Positions 58,101-64,000 of a DNA stretch of 64,000 nt are shown piece by piece. The notes under the pieces were generated by a model. The model ran no database searches and had not been told where the DNA came from. It saw only the letters and a program-made list of their open reading frames with translations. The translations under genes were made by a program, and so were the position numbers. The first letter of the stretch is position 1. Each line of letters begins with the position of its first letter. Origin of the DNA: Sphingomonas sp. KR3-1 (GTDB taxonomy: Bacteria; Pseudomonadota; Alphaproteobacteria; Sphingomonadales; Sphingomonadaceae); the NCBI RefSeq assembly GCF_040049295.1, contig NZ_JBDZDQ010000001.1, positions 1,860,001 through 1,924,000 on the forward strand, read 5' to 3'.

Positions 58101-59191
58101 GCTGCCGCGGGGTAGTCCGAATAGCCCTCGGCACCGCCGATATAGAAGAATTCCTCGCGCTGTTCGTTGAGCGGCAGCCCCTCTCGCAGCCGCCGCGGCA
58201 GGTCCGGATTGGCGAGGAAGGTGCGGCCATAGGCGATCGCATCGGCCTCGCCTGCGTCGAGCGCTGCCTGGGCATCGTCGAGATGATAGTCCGAATTGAG
58301 GATCAGCGGCCCCTTGAAGACCTTGCGCATCCCCGGGTGCACGGGGGGATGATCGGGCTTGCCGCGCGTGCCGGTCGCGCGTGGCTCGCGCATCTCGAGA
58401 AAGGCGATGCCGATCGCGTCGAGCGCGGCGGCGGCTGCCTCGAACAGCGGCGCCGGATTGCTGTCGTTGACGCCCTGCACTTCGCCATTGGGCGAAAGGC
58501 GCACGCCGGTGCGGTCGCCGCCGACCGTGTCGGCCACGCGCTGCGTCACTTCCCTGAGCAGCCGGATGCGGTTGGGGATCGAGCCGCCATAGTCGTCGTC
58601 GCGGAAGTTGCTGTTGTCGCGCAGGAAGGTGTCGATCAGATAGCCGTTGGCGGCATGGACCTGCACGCCGTCGAACCCGGCGCGGATCGCGTTCTGCGCA
58701 GCGCGGGCATAATCGTCGAGCAGGCCGGGGATCTCGTCGACGCGCAGCGGCCGTGCCTGGGCATAGGGGCGCTTGATCTCGCCGCTCTCCTCGGCCGGAT
58801 AGGTGCGCACCGTGCCCGGCGCGGTGTTCGCCGACGCCGCGACCGGCGCCTCGCCGCCAATGAAGTCCGGATGGACCAGCCGGCCCATGTGCCAGAGCTG
58901 CGCGGCGATCCGCCCGCCCGCCTTATGCACCGCCTCGACCACCGGCTTCCAGCCTTCCACCTGCTCGTCGGTCCACAGCCCCGGCGCATAGGCCCAGCCC
59001 AGGCCCTGCTGGCTGATGCCGGTCGCCTCGGTGATGATCAGCCCGGCGCTTGCCCGTTGCGCATAATAGTCCGCCATCACCGGCGTCGGCACATGGCTGC
59101 GGGTCGCGCGCCCGCGGGTGAGCGGCGCCATCAGGATGCGGTTCGGCGCGTGGATCGCGCCCAGCTGGATCGGATCGAACAGGCTCGGCAT
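58097..59191 (-). CDS. alkene reductase, old yellow enzyme family (NemA-like)
   Basis: OYE enzymes reduce activated alkenes with NAD(P)H and FMN. The 364-residue protein has L-F-D-P-I-Q-L-G, A-P-L-T-R-G-R-A, the flavin-site Q-L-W-H-M-G-R and the substrate-binding H-A-A-N-G-Y-L-I-D-x-F-L-R-D. It is of the NemA/XenB type. The ATG at 59191 (M-P-S-L-F-D-P) is preferred over TTG 59200. Divergent from the DMT exporter gene; convergent stop codon shared with the upstream small membrane gene. Confidence 0.92.
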   Translation of the reverse strand: MPSLFDPIQLGAIHAPNRILMAPLTRGRATRSHVPTPVMADYYAQRASAGLIITEATGISQQGLGWAYAPGLWTDEQVEGWKPVVEAVHKAGGRIAAQLWHMGRLVHPDFIGGEAPVAASANTAPGTVRTYPAEESGEIKRPYAQARPLRVDEIPGLLDDYARAAQNAIRAGFDGVQVHAANGYLIDTFLRDNSNFRDDDYGGSIPNRIRLLREVTQRVADTVGGDRTGVRLSPNGEVQGVNDSNPAPLFEAAAAALDAIGIAFLEMREPRATGTRGKPDHPPVHPGMRKVFKGPLILNSDYHLDDAQAALDAGEADAIAYGRTFLANPDLPRRLREGLPLNEQREEFFYIGGAEGYSDYPAAA

Positions 59192-59248
59192 TGTCGGCAA
59201 ATTCCCTGATGACTGTGACGCGGGCGAAATAGGAAGCTAAGGGGGCGC

Positions 59249-60178
59249 ATGCATCGTCCCGCCGCCCCAAGAAAAGCTATTCTCGCGCAAAACGCCAATG
59301 CGTTGCCGATCGCCGCGCTGCTCGGCGGCAACATGGCGCTCGCCTTCGGGCCGTGGTTCGTCCGGCTCGCCGATGTCGGCCCGGTCGCGGCGGGCTTCTG
59401 GCGCATCGCGCTGGCGGTGCCGGTGCTGGTCGCGCTCGCCTTTGCCGGGCAGAAGAGGCCCTTCGCTGCCGCCCGCGCGCTGTGGCTGCCGATCGCGCTC
59501 GGCGGCGTCGCCTTCGCCGCGGACCTGGCGAGCTGGCATCTCGGCATCCTCAAGACCACGCTCGCCAACGCCACGCTGTTCGGCAATTCGGCGACGCTGA
59601 TGTACCCGGTATACGGCTTCTTCATCGCCCGCGCCTGGCCGAGCCGGACCCAGGGGCTGGCGCTGGCGCTCGCCGCGGCGGGTGCCGCGCTGCTGCTCGG
59701 CCGCTCCTTCCAGCTTTCGCCCGAGCATCTCGCCGGCGACCTGCTCTGCCTGCTCGCCGGCACGCTCTACACCGTCTATTTCGTGCTGATGGGCAAGGCC
59801 CGCGCGGCGATGGCGCCGATCCCCGCGCTCGCGCTCTCCACGCTGGCCAGCGTGCTGCCGCTCCTCATCGCCGCGCATCTGCTCGGCGAGCAGTTCTGGC
59901 CCACGCATTGGGGCATATTGATCGGCCTGGCGCTCGCCAGCCAGGTGGTGGGGCAGGGGCTGATGATCTACGCGATCGGCCATCTCTCGCCGCTGATCGT
60001 CGGCATTGCGCTGCTCACCCAGCCGATCATCGCCGGCACGGTCGGCTGGATCGTCTATGGCGAGACGCTCGGCCCCGCCGACCTGCTCGGCGCCGTGCTC
60101 GTCGCGATCGCGCTGGTGCTGGTGCGCAGCGGCGGTCCGCGGGTTGCGCCCGAGGCGGAGGAGCCTAAACCGGCATGA
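59249..60178 (+). CDS. DMT superfamily (EamA) transporter
   Basis: The 309-residue protein has about ten predicted helices in two EamA halves (M-A-L-A-F-G-P-W-F-V-R-L-A-D, and I-V-G-I-A-L-L-T-Q-P-I-I-A-G-T-V-G-W-I-V-Y-G-E). DMT exporters carry metabolites or drugs; the substrate is unknown. It overlaps coq9 by 4 bp (ATGA). Confidence 0.85.
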   Translation: MHRPAAPRKAILAQNANALPIAALLGGNMALAFGPWFVRLADVGPVAAGFWRIALAVPVLVALAFAGQKRPFAAARALWLPIALGGVAFAADLASWHLGILKTTLANATLFGNSATLMYPVYGFFIARAWPSRTQGLALALAAAGAALLLGRSFQLSPEHLAGDLLCLLAGTLYTVYFVLMGKARAAMAPIPALALSTLASVLPLLIAAHLLGEQFWPTHWGILIGLALASQVVGQGLMIYAIGHLSPLIVGIALLTQPIIAGTVGWIVYGETLGPADLLGAVLVAIALVLVRSGGPRVAPEAEEPKPA

Positions 60179-60834
60179 TGGACCTCAAGGACGCGACTCT
60201 CGACGAACTGCGCGCCGCGCTCGCGCCGCAGGTGGCGGCCAATGCCGCGTTCGACGGCTGGAACCTGCGCGCCGTCGATGCCGCCGCCGACAGTCTCGGC
60301 GTCGACCGCGACGTCGCCCATCTTGCCTTCACCGATGGCCCGGTCGCGATGATCGATGCCTGGTTCGCCGCGATCGACGCCGCGATGCTCGCCCGCTTCA
60401 CCCCCGAGCAGCTTGGCGGCATGAAGATCCGCGCGCGCATCACCGCCTTGGTCGAGGCCCGGCTCGATCTCGCCGCCCCCCACCGCGACGCGCTGCGCCG
60501 CGCGCTCGCCATCCTCGCCATGCCGCAGAACGCGGTGCGTGGCGCCCAGCTTGGCTGGCGCGCGGCCGACGCGATGTGGCGCGCCGCCGGCGACACCGCG
60601 ACCGACTATAACCATTACAGCAAGCGCACCACGCTCGGCGCCGTCTATGCCGCGACGATCGCGGTCTTCCTCGACGACGAGAGCGAGGGCCAGGCCGATA
60701 CCCGCGCCTTCCTCGCCCGCCGGATCGAGAACATCATGCAGTTCGAGCGCGCCAAGGCGAAATGGCTGACCCCGCCCGAGCATCGCTTCAGCCTGTCGCG
60801 CTTCATCGGCCGCCTGCGCTACCCGGCGGTCTGA
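60175..60834 (+). CDS. coq9: COQ9 family protein (ubiquinone biosynthesis)
   Basis: COQ9 is a lipid-binding TetR-like protein that in eukaryotes presents ubiquinone intermediates to the hydroxylase COQ7; the alphaproteobacterial homologue probably has the same role. The 219-residue protein is helical, with the features R-L-D-L-A-A-P-H-R-D-A-L-R-R-A-L-A-I-L and A-T-D-Y-N-H-Y-S-K-R-T-T-L-G-A-V-Y-A-A-T. It is translationally coupled to the DMT exporter gene. Confidence 0.9.
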   Translation: MMDLKDATLDELRAALAPQVAANAAFDGWNLRAVDAAADSLGVDRDVAHLAFTDGPVAMIDAWFAAIDAAMLARFTPEQLGGMKIRARITALVEARLDLAAPHRDALRRALAILAMPQNAVRGAQLGWRAADAMWRAAGDTATDYNHYSKRTTLGAVYAATIAVFLDDESEGQADTRAFLARRIENIMQFERAKAKWLTPPEHRFSLSRFIGRLRYPAV

Positions 60835-60835
60835 A

Positions 60836-60969
60836 TTTCCCTCTCCCATTGGGAGAGGGAAGGGGCCCGCGCGCGAAGCGCGTGGGAAGGGTGAGGGTGA
60901 CTCATCCTGCGACCCTCACCTTTCCGCGCCTTCGGCGCTCCCTCCCTCTCCCAATGGAAGAGGGATTGA
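60836..60969. repeat. long imperfect inverted repeat between coq9 and feoA
   Basis: Two arms of about 60 bp (60838-60899 and 60909-60969) are imperfect inverted copies containing internal hairpins, for example C-C-C-T-C-T-C-C-C / G-G-G-A-G-A-G-G-G at 60840-60860. Sequences of the same kind occur at 47772-47797, where they encode the MFS C-terminus. Confidence 0.7.
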
Positions 60970-60995
60970 AGGTACTGGCGCCAGCTCCCCGCAAT

Positions 60996-61010
60996 TGATA
61001 ATGACTCGCA
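60996..61010 (+). promoter_or_regulatory. Fur-box-like site at the feoAB start
   Basis: TGATAAT (60996-61002), one spacer base and ACTCGCA (61004-61010) fit a 7-1-7 Fur box whose left half is the classical half-site and whose right half is one mismatch from ATTCGCA. It directly precedes and overlaps the possible feoA start codons. Confidence 0.55.
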
Positions 61011-61012
61011 GC

Positions 61013-61285
61013 ATGAATGCCCCCGCTGTGATTCCCGTGCCCATTCCGCTCGCCAGCCTGCCCCGCCACAAGCCCGGCGCCGTCGCGACGGTCGACTGGA
61101 GCAAGCTGAGCGAGCCCGAGAGCCGGCGCCTGCGCGAGCTGGGGCTCGATGAGGGCGTCGAGGTCGAGCTGCTCCACAAGTCGGGGCTGCTCGGCGGCGG
61201 CCCGATCGCCTGCCGGATCGGCCGGATGATCGTCGCGCTGCGCCGACACGTCGCCGGCGCCATCCTCGTCAGTCCCGGCGCATGA
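61013..61285 (+). CDS. feoA: ferrous iron transport protein FeoA
   Basis: FeoA is a small SH3-like protein required for FeoB-driven Fe2+ uptake. The 90-residue product has the FeoA core I-P-L-A-S-L-P-R-H-K-P-G-A-V-A-T-V, R-R-L-R-E-L-G-L-D-E-G-V-E-V-E-L-L, and C-R-I-G-R-M-I-V-A-L-R. ATG 61013 is chosen because 61001 lies inside the Fur-box-like site; GTG 61028 is also possible. The stop overlaps feoB by 4 bp. Confidence 0.92.
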   Translation: MNAPAVIPVPIPLASLPRHKPGAVATVDWSKLSEPESRRLRELGLDEGVEVELLHKSGLLGGGPIACRIGRMIVALRRHVAGAILVSPGA

Positions 61286-63132
61286 ACGCCGCCCCGCTGA
61301 TCGCGCTGGTCGGCAATCCCAATGCCGGCAAGAGCGCGCTGTTCAATGCGCTGACCGGCGCGCGCCAGAAGGTCGGCAACTATCCCGGCGTCACTGTCGA
61401 GCGCCATGCCGGCCGGCTGGCGCTGCCCGATGGCCGCCCGGTCGAGCTGCTCGACCTGCCGGGCACCTACAGCCTCGATCCCTCCAGCCCGGACGAAGCG
61501 GTCACCCGCGACGTGCTGTTCGGCAAGCAGGAAGGCGAGCGGCTGCCCGACGGGATCATCGTCGTCGTCGACGCCACCAATCTCGACAATCACCTGCGCT
61601 TCACGCTCCAGCTCGCTGCGCTCGGCCTGCCGATGGTGGTCGCGCTCAACATGGTCGACATGGCCGAGCGCGACGGGCTGGTGCTCGATGCCGAAGCGCT
61701 CGAGCGTGAGCTCGGCGTGCCGGTGGTCGCCACCGTCGCGGTGCGCAAGCGCGGCCTCGATGCGCTGAAGGAGCGGCTCGGCGAGGTCATCAAGGGCAAT
61801 CACAAGCTGCGCGAGGGCGCCGGCGTCCAGCACGATATCGTCGTCCTCCAGCGTCGCGCCCGCCAGATCGCCACCGCGGTCACCGTCTCGGAGACCGCGG
61901 CTCGCCGCTGGACGCACCGGATCGATGCGGTGGTGCTCCACCCGGTCGCCGGCCCGGTCATCCTGCTCGCGCTGATGTTCGTCATGTTCCAGTCGGTCTT
62001 CACGCTGGCGACGGCGCCGATGGACTGGATCACCGCCGGCATGGGCTGGATCTCGGATAGCGTCGCGGGCGCGCTGCCTGCCGGCTTCGTCCGCGATTTC
62101 CTCGTCCAGGGCCTGATCGCCGGTGTCGGTGCGGTCGTCGTCTTCCTGCCGCAGATCCTGATCCTGTTTGCCTTCATCCTGGTGCTAGAGGCGACCGGAT
62201 ACATGGTCCGCGCGGCGATGCTGATGGACCGGGTGATGGCGAGCGTCGGCCTGTCGGGCCGCGCCTTCATTCCGCTGCTCTCCAGCTTCGCCTGCGCCGT
62301 GCCCGGCATCATGGCGACGCGCACGATCGCCGACGAGAAGGACCGGCTGACGACGATCCTGATCGCGCCCTTGATGACCTGCTCGGCCCGCCTGCCGGTC
62401 TATGCGATCATCATCGGCGCGCTGATCCCGGAGCGCGCGGTGCTGCCGGGCGTCGGGCTGCAGGGACTGGTGCTGTTCGGGCTCTATATCCTCGGCATCG
62501 TCGGCGCCTTCTGCGCGGCGCTGATCCTGCGCCATACGGTCACCAAGGGCGCGACCTCGGGCTTCATGATGGAGATGCCGAAGTACCAGATGCCGCGGCT
62601 GAACGACGTGCTGCTCGGCCTGTGGCAGCGCGCGCTGATCTTCCTCAAGCGCGCCGGCACCACCATCGCCGCCACGGTGGCGATCCTCTGGTTGCTCGCC
62701 ACCTTCCCCCAGGCGCCCGCCGGGCAGAAGCAGAGCGAATATTCGATCGCCGGCCGCATCGCGAGCGGGATCGAAGTCGTGGTCAAGCCGATCGGCTTCA
62801 ATCATGACATCTCGCTGGCGCTGCTGCCGGCGATGGCGGCACGCGAAGCAGCCGTCGCGGCGATCGGCACCGTCTATGCGGTCGACAATCCCGACGACGC
62901 CCAGGGCGAGGCGACGATCACCGACAATCTGCGCAAGCGCTGGACGCTGCCGACCGCGCTTGCCTTCCTGATGTGGTTCGTCTTCGCGCCGCAATGCATC
63001 TCGACGATCGCGGTGACGCGGCGCGAGACCAATGGCTGGAAATGGCCGCTGTTCATGATCGGCTATCTCTTCGCGCTCGCCTATGTCTCGGCGGGGCTCA
63101 CCTATTGGAGCGCAGTGGCGCTGGGGCTCTGA
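61282..63132 (+). CDS. feoB: ferrous iron transporter FeoB
   Basis: FeoB is the membrane G-protein for Fe2+ import. The GTPase domain has G1 G-N-P-N-A-G-K-S at 11-18, the D-L-P-G-T-Y-S-L region and N-M-V-D near 123. From about residue 210 it has multiple membrane helices with two Gate regions, including L-S-S-F-A-C-A-V-P-G-I-M-A-T-R. At 616 residues it is shorter than E. coli FeoB (773), as in other proteobacterial short forms. It is coupled to feoA. No feoC is present. Confidence 0.96.
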   Translation: MNAAPLIALVGNPNAGKSALFNALTGARQKVGNYPGVTVERHAGRLALPDGRPVELLDLPGTYSLDPSSPDEAVTRDVLFGKQEGERLPDGIIVVVDATNLDNHLRFTLQLAALGLPMVVALNMVDMAERDGLVLDAEALERELGVPVVATVAVRKRGLDALKERLGEVIKGNHKLREGAGVQHDIVVLQRRARQIATAVTVSETAARRWTHRIDAVVLHPVAGPVILLALMFVMFQSVFTLATAPMDWITAGMGWISDSVAGALPAGFVRDFLVQGLIAGVGAVVVFLPQILILFAFILVLEATGYMVRAAMLMDRVMASVGLSGRAFIPLLSSFACAVPGIMATRTIADEKDRLTTILIAPLMTCSARLPVYAIIIGALIPERAVLPGVGLQGLVLFGLYILGIVGAFCAALILRHTVTKGATSGFMMEMPKYQMPRLNDVLLGLWQRALIFLKRAGTTIAATVAILWLLATFPQAPAGQKQSEYSIAGRIASGIEVVVKPIGFNHDISLALLPAMAAREAAVAAIGTVYAVDNPDDAQGEATITDNLRKRWTLPTALAFLMWFVFAPQCISTIAVTRRETNGWKWPLFMIGYLFALAYVSAGLTYWSAVALGL

Positions 63133-63448
63133 TCTCCCGCAGTTGATCCCCGGCGAAAGCCGGGGCCCAGGGTTTCTCTGCCGCGTCGCTCGCGACCCTG
63201 GGCTCGGCCTGCGCCATAGAACAAAAGGGATACATTTCCCTTGCAATGTTGGACCGCGCGTGCTTGGCTCGCCCGGTCCGGGAACCATCCCGGCCGCTCT
63301 TTGCACCGGTTGGAGGAATAGGATCACGCCAGCGCAATAATCTTGCGAGATGCGGCGCGTTTGCGGGAATTGTGTCAATCTAAGGCGCCGCGAAACGCGC
63401 CAATGGCGTGAACTTTGTGAACTTCCGATCCTGCGCTGTTGGACGGGC
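63133..63448. other. gene-free interval after feoB with palindromic repeats
   Basis: Contains the REP-like hairpin at 63148-63165 (stems C-C-C-C-G-G-C / G-C-C-G-G-G-G, GAAA loop) that may end feoB transcription, with a degenerate partner to about 63210, and a 9-bp inverted repeat (63354-63362 with 63393-63401). ORFs here are short and repeat-derived. Nothing else convincing is seen. Confidence 0.5.
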
Positions 63449-63622
63449 TCAGTCGCGCTTCGCGTCGTCGATCGTCCGGGCGATCCGCGCCGCCTCGGCG
63501 GCCTCGGCCTGCTTCTCGGCCTTGGTGCGGCCGAAGCGCGCGCGATTTTCCTGTGCACGAACCGTCTTGTCGGTGCGTGCCTTGGCTTTGCGCGCCTTGT
63601 TCAGGTTGATGATCTCGGCCAT
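63449..63622 (-). CDS. DUF4169 family small protein
   Basis: The 57-residue protein (M-A-E-I-I-N-L-N-K-A-R-K-A-K-A-R) is highly charged (K/R/E/A-rich) and matches DUF4169, a small alphaproteobacterial family of unknown function, often encoded near RNA- or DNA-related genes. It is divergent from ssb with a 42-bp gap. The start at 63622 gives the family N-terminus. Confidence 0.75.
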   Translation of the reverse strand: MAEIINLNKARKAKARTDKTVRAQENRARFGRTKAEKQAEAAEAARIARTIDDAKRD

Positions 63623-63664
63623 ATCGTCTGGCCACACGAATAGAGAATAAGAAGCGGAGTTTCC

Positions 63665-64000
63665 ATGGCGGGCAGCGTCAACAAGGTCATCCTGGTCGGC
63701 AATCTCGGGCGCGACCCCGAGAGCCGCAGCTTCCAGAACGGCGGCAAGGTCGTCGAGCTGCGCATCGCCACGTCCGAAAGCTGGAAGGACCGCAACTCGG
63801 GCGAGCGCAAGGAAAAGACCGAGTGGCACACGGTCAAGGTCTTCAACGAAGGCCTTGCCAATGTCGCCGAGCGCTATCTGCGCAAGGGCAGCAAGGTCTA
63901 TATCGAAGGCGCGCTGACCACCCGGAAGTGGCAGGATGCGCAGGGCCAGGACCGCTACTCGACCGAGATCGTGCTCCAGGGCTTCAACTCGGTGCTGACC
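63665..64000 (+). CDS. ssb: single-stranded DNA-binding protein, cut by window end
   Basis: SSB coats single-stranded DNA in replication and repair. The first 112 residues are visible: [24 protein letters not shown], and [11 protein letters not shown], i.e. the OB fold. The flexible tail and C-terminal acidic tip lie beyond 64000. No LexA box was seen in its short promoter gap. Confidence 0.96.
   Translation, partial: MAGSVNKVILVGNLGRDPESRSFQNGGKVVELRIATSESWKDRNSGERKEKTEWHTVKVFNEGLANVAERYLRKGSKVYIEGALTTRKWQDAQGQDRYSTEIVLQGFNSVLT

Noticed and set aside
63410..63422. GAAC-N5-GAAC resembling a LexA box upstream of ssb
   Set aside because: The spacer is 5 nt rather than 7, and it lies about 240 bp from ssb on the far side of the DUF4169 gene.

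Overview
The window is GC-rich chromosomal DNA from an alphaproteobacterium, most probably Sphingomonadales (Sphingomonas-like). The evidence is the gene order hemE / intergenic gap / ppsR-maf-aroE-coaE-dnaQ, which is the neighbourhood of the chromosomal replication origin in Caulobacter and its relatives; the block rpmF-plsX-fabH-ihfA-merR; a class I lysyl-tRNA synthetase; CrtZ carotenoid hydroxylase; the alphaproteobacterial families COQ9, DUF1489, DUF1491, DUF4169 and MmcB; a degenerate RibBX; and palindromic dispersed repeats of sphingomonad type. Most of the window is core housekeeping. No tRNA, rRNA, CRISPR array or complete IS element was recognised.

Layout. 1-3.85 kb, minus strand: two tandem TerC-family membrane proteins (the first cut by the window edge), rho with its own promoter and an intrinsic terminator, hemJ and hemE. 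3.85-4.16 kb: a non-coding gap that looks like the chromosomal origin (AT-rich edge, DnaA-box-like 9-mers, eight GANTC sites). 4.16-9.64 kb: ppsR-maf-aroE-coaE-dnaQ, with stop-start overlaps from ppsR to coaE, then hpf, ptsN, a thioesterase-like gene and DUF1491. 9.8-13.3 kb: SleB-type hydrolase, LexA-box-controlled mmcB, an ankyrin protein, a SCO1-like lipoprotein, a YcgN-like protein and a zinc metallopeptidase. 13.5-20.4 kb: PBP1A, msrB, crtZ, sucC without sucD, and etfBA.

20.4-25 kb is the most accessory-looking part: a RhuM-family gene with lower GC, bounded by 9-bp direct repeats and preceded by a perfect GTTC-N7-GTTC LexA box; two MFS transporters; and an HNH endonuclease. 25-33 kb: nhaA (overlapping an MFS gene antisense by about 100 bp), lysK, two unrecognised genes, a PH-like membrane protein, a DinG/XPD-like helicase and a SixA-like phosphatase. 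33-37 kb: merR, ihfA, fabH, plsX, rpmF and small membrane proteins. 37-44 kb: MBL hydrolase, pabB-pabC fusion, aspartate-type aminotransferase, exported msrA, DUF1489, mgtE, cyclophilin. 44-51 kb: LysR regulator, a candidate sRNA/terminator, a bacterial CDC48-like AAA ATPase, MFS, ABM-fold protein, TSUP transporter, prs. 51-60 kb: gltX, a TonB-like protein, riboflavin genes ribD-ribE-ribBX-ribH, an old yellow enzyme, a DMT exporter and coq9. 60.8-64 kb: repeat region, Fur-box-like site, feoAB, DUF4169 and the start of ssb.

Functional threads: origin-proximal replication and metabolism genes; an SOS thread (mmcB and rhuM both behind LexA boxes); iron (feoAB, TonB, two Fur-like sites); and redox and repair (msrA, msrB, SCO1-like). 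Intergenic spaces carry several families of palindromic repeats, including a cloverleaf-like element and a repeat present in a 476-bp gene-bearing copy (28.4 kb) and a 126-bp gene-less copy (50.3 kb).
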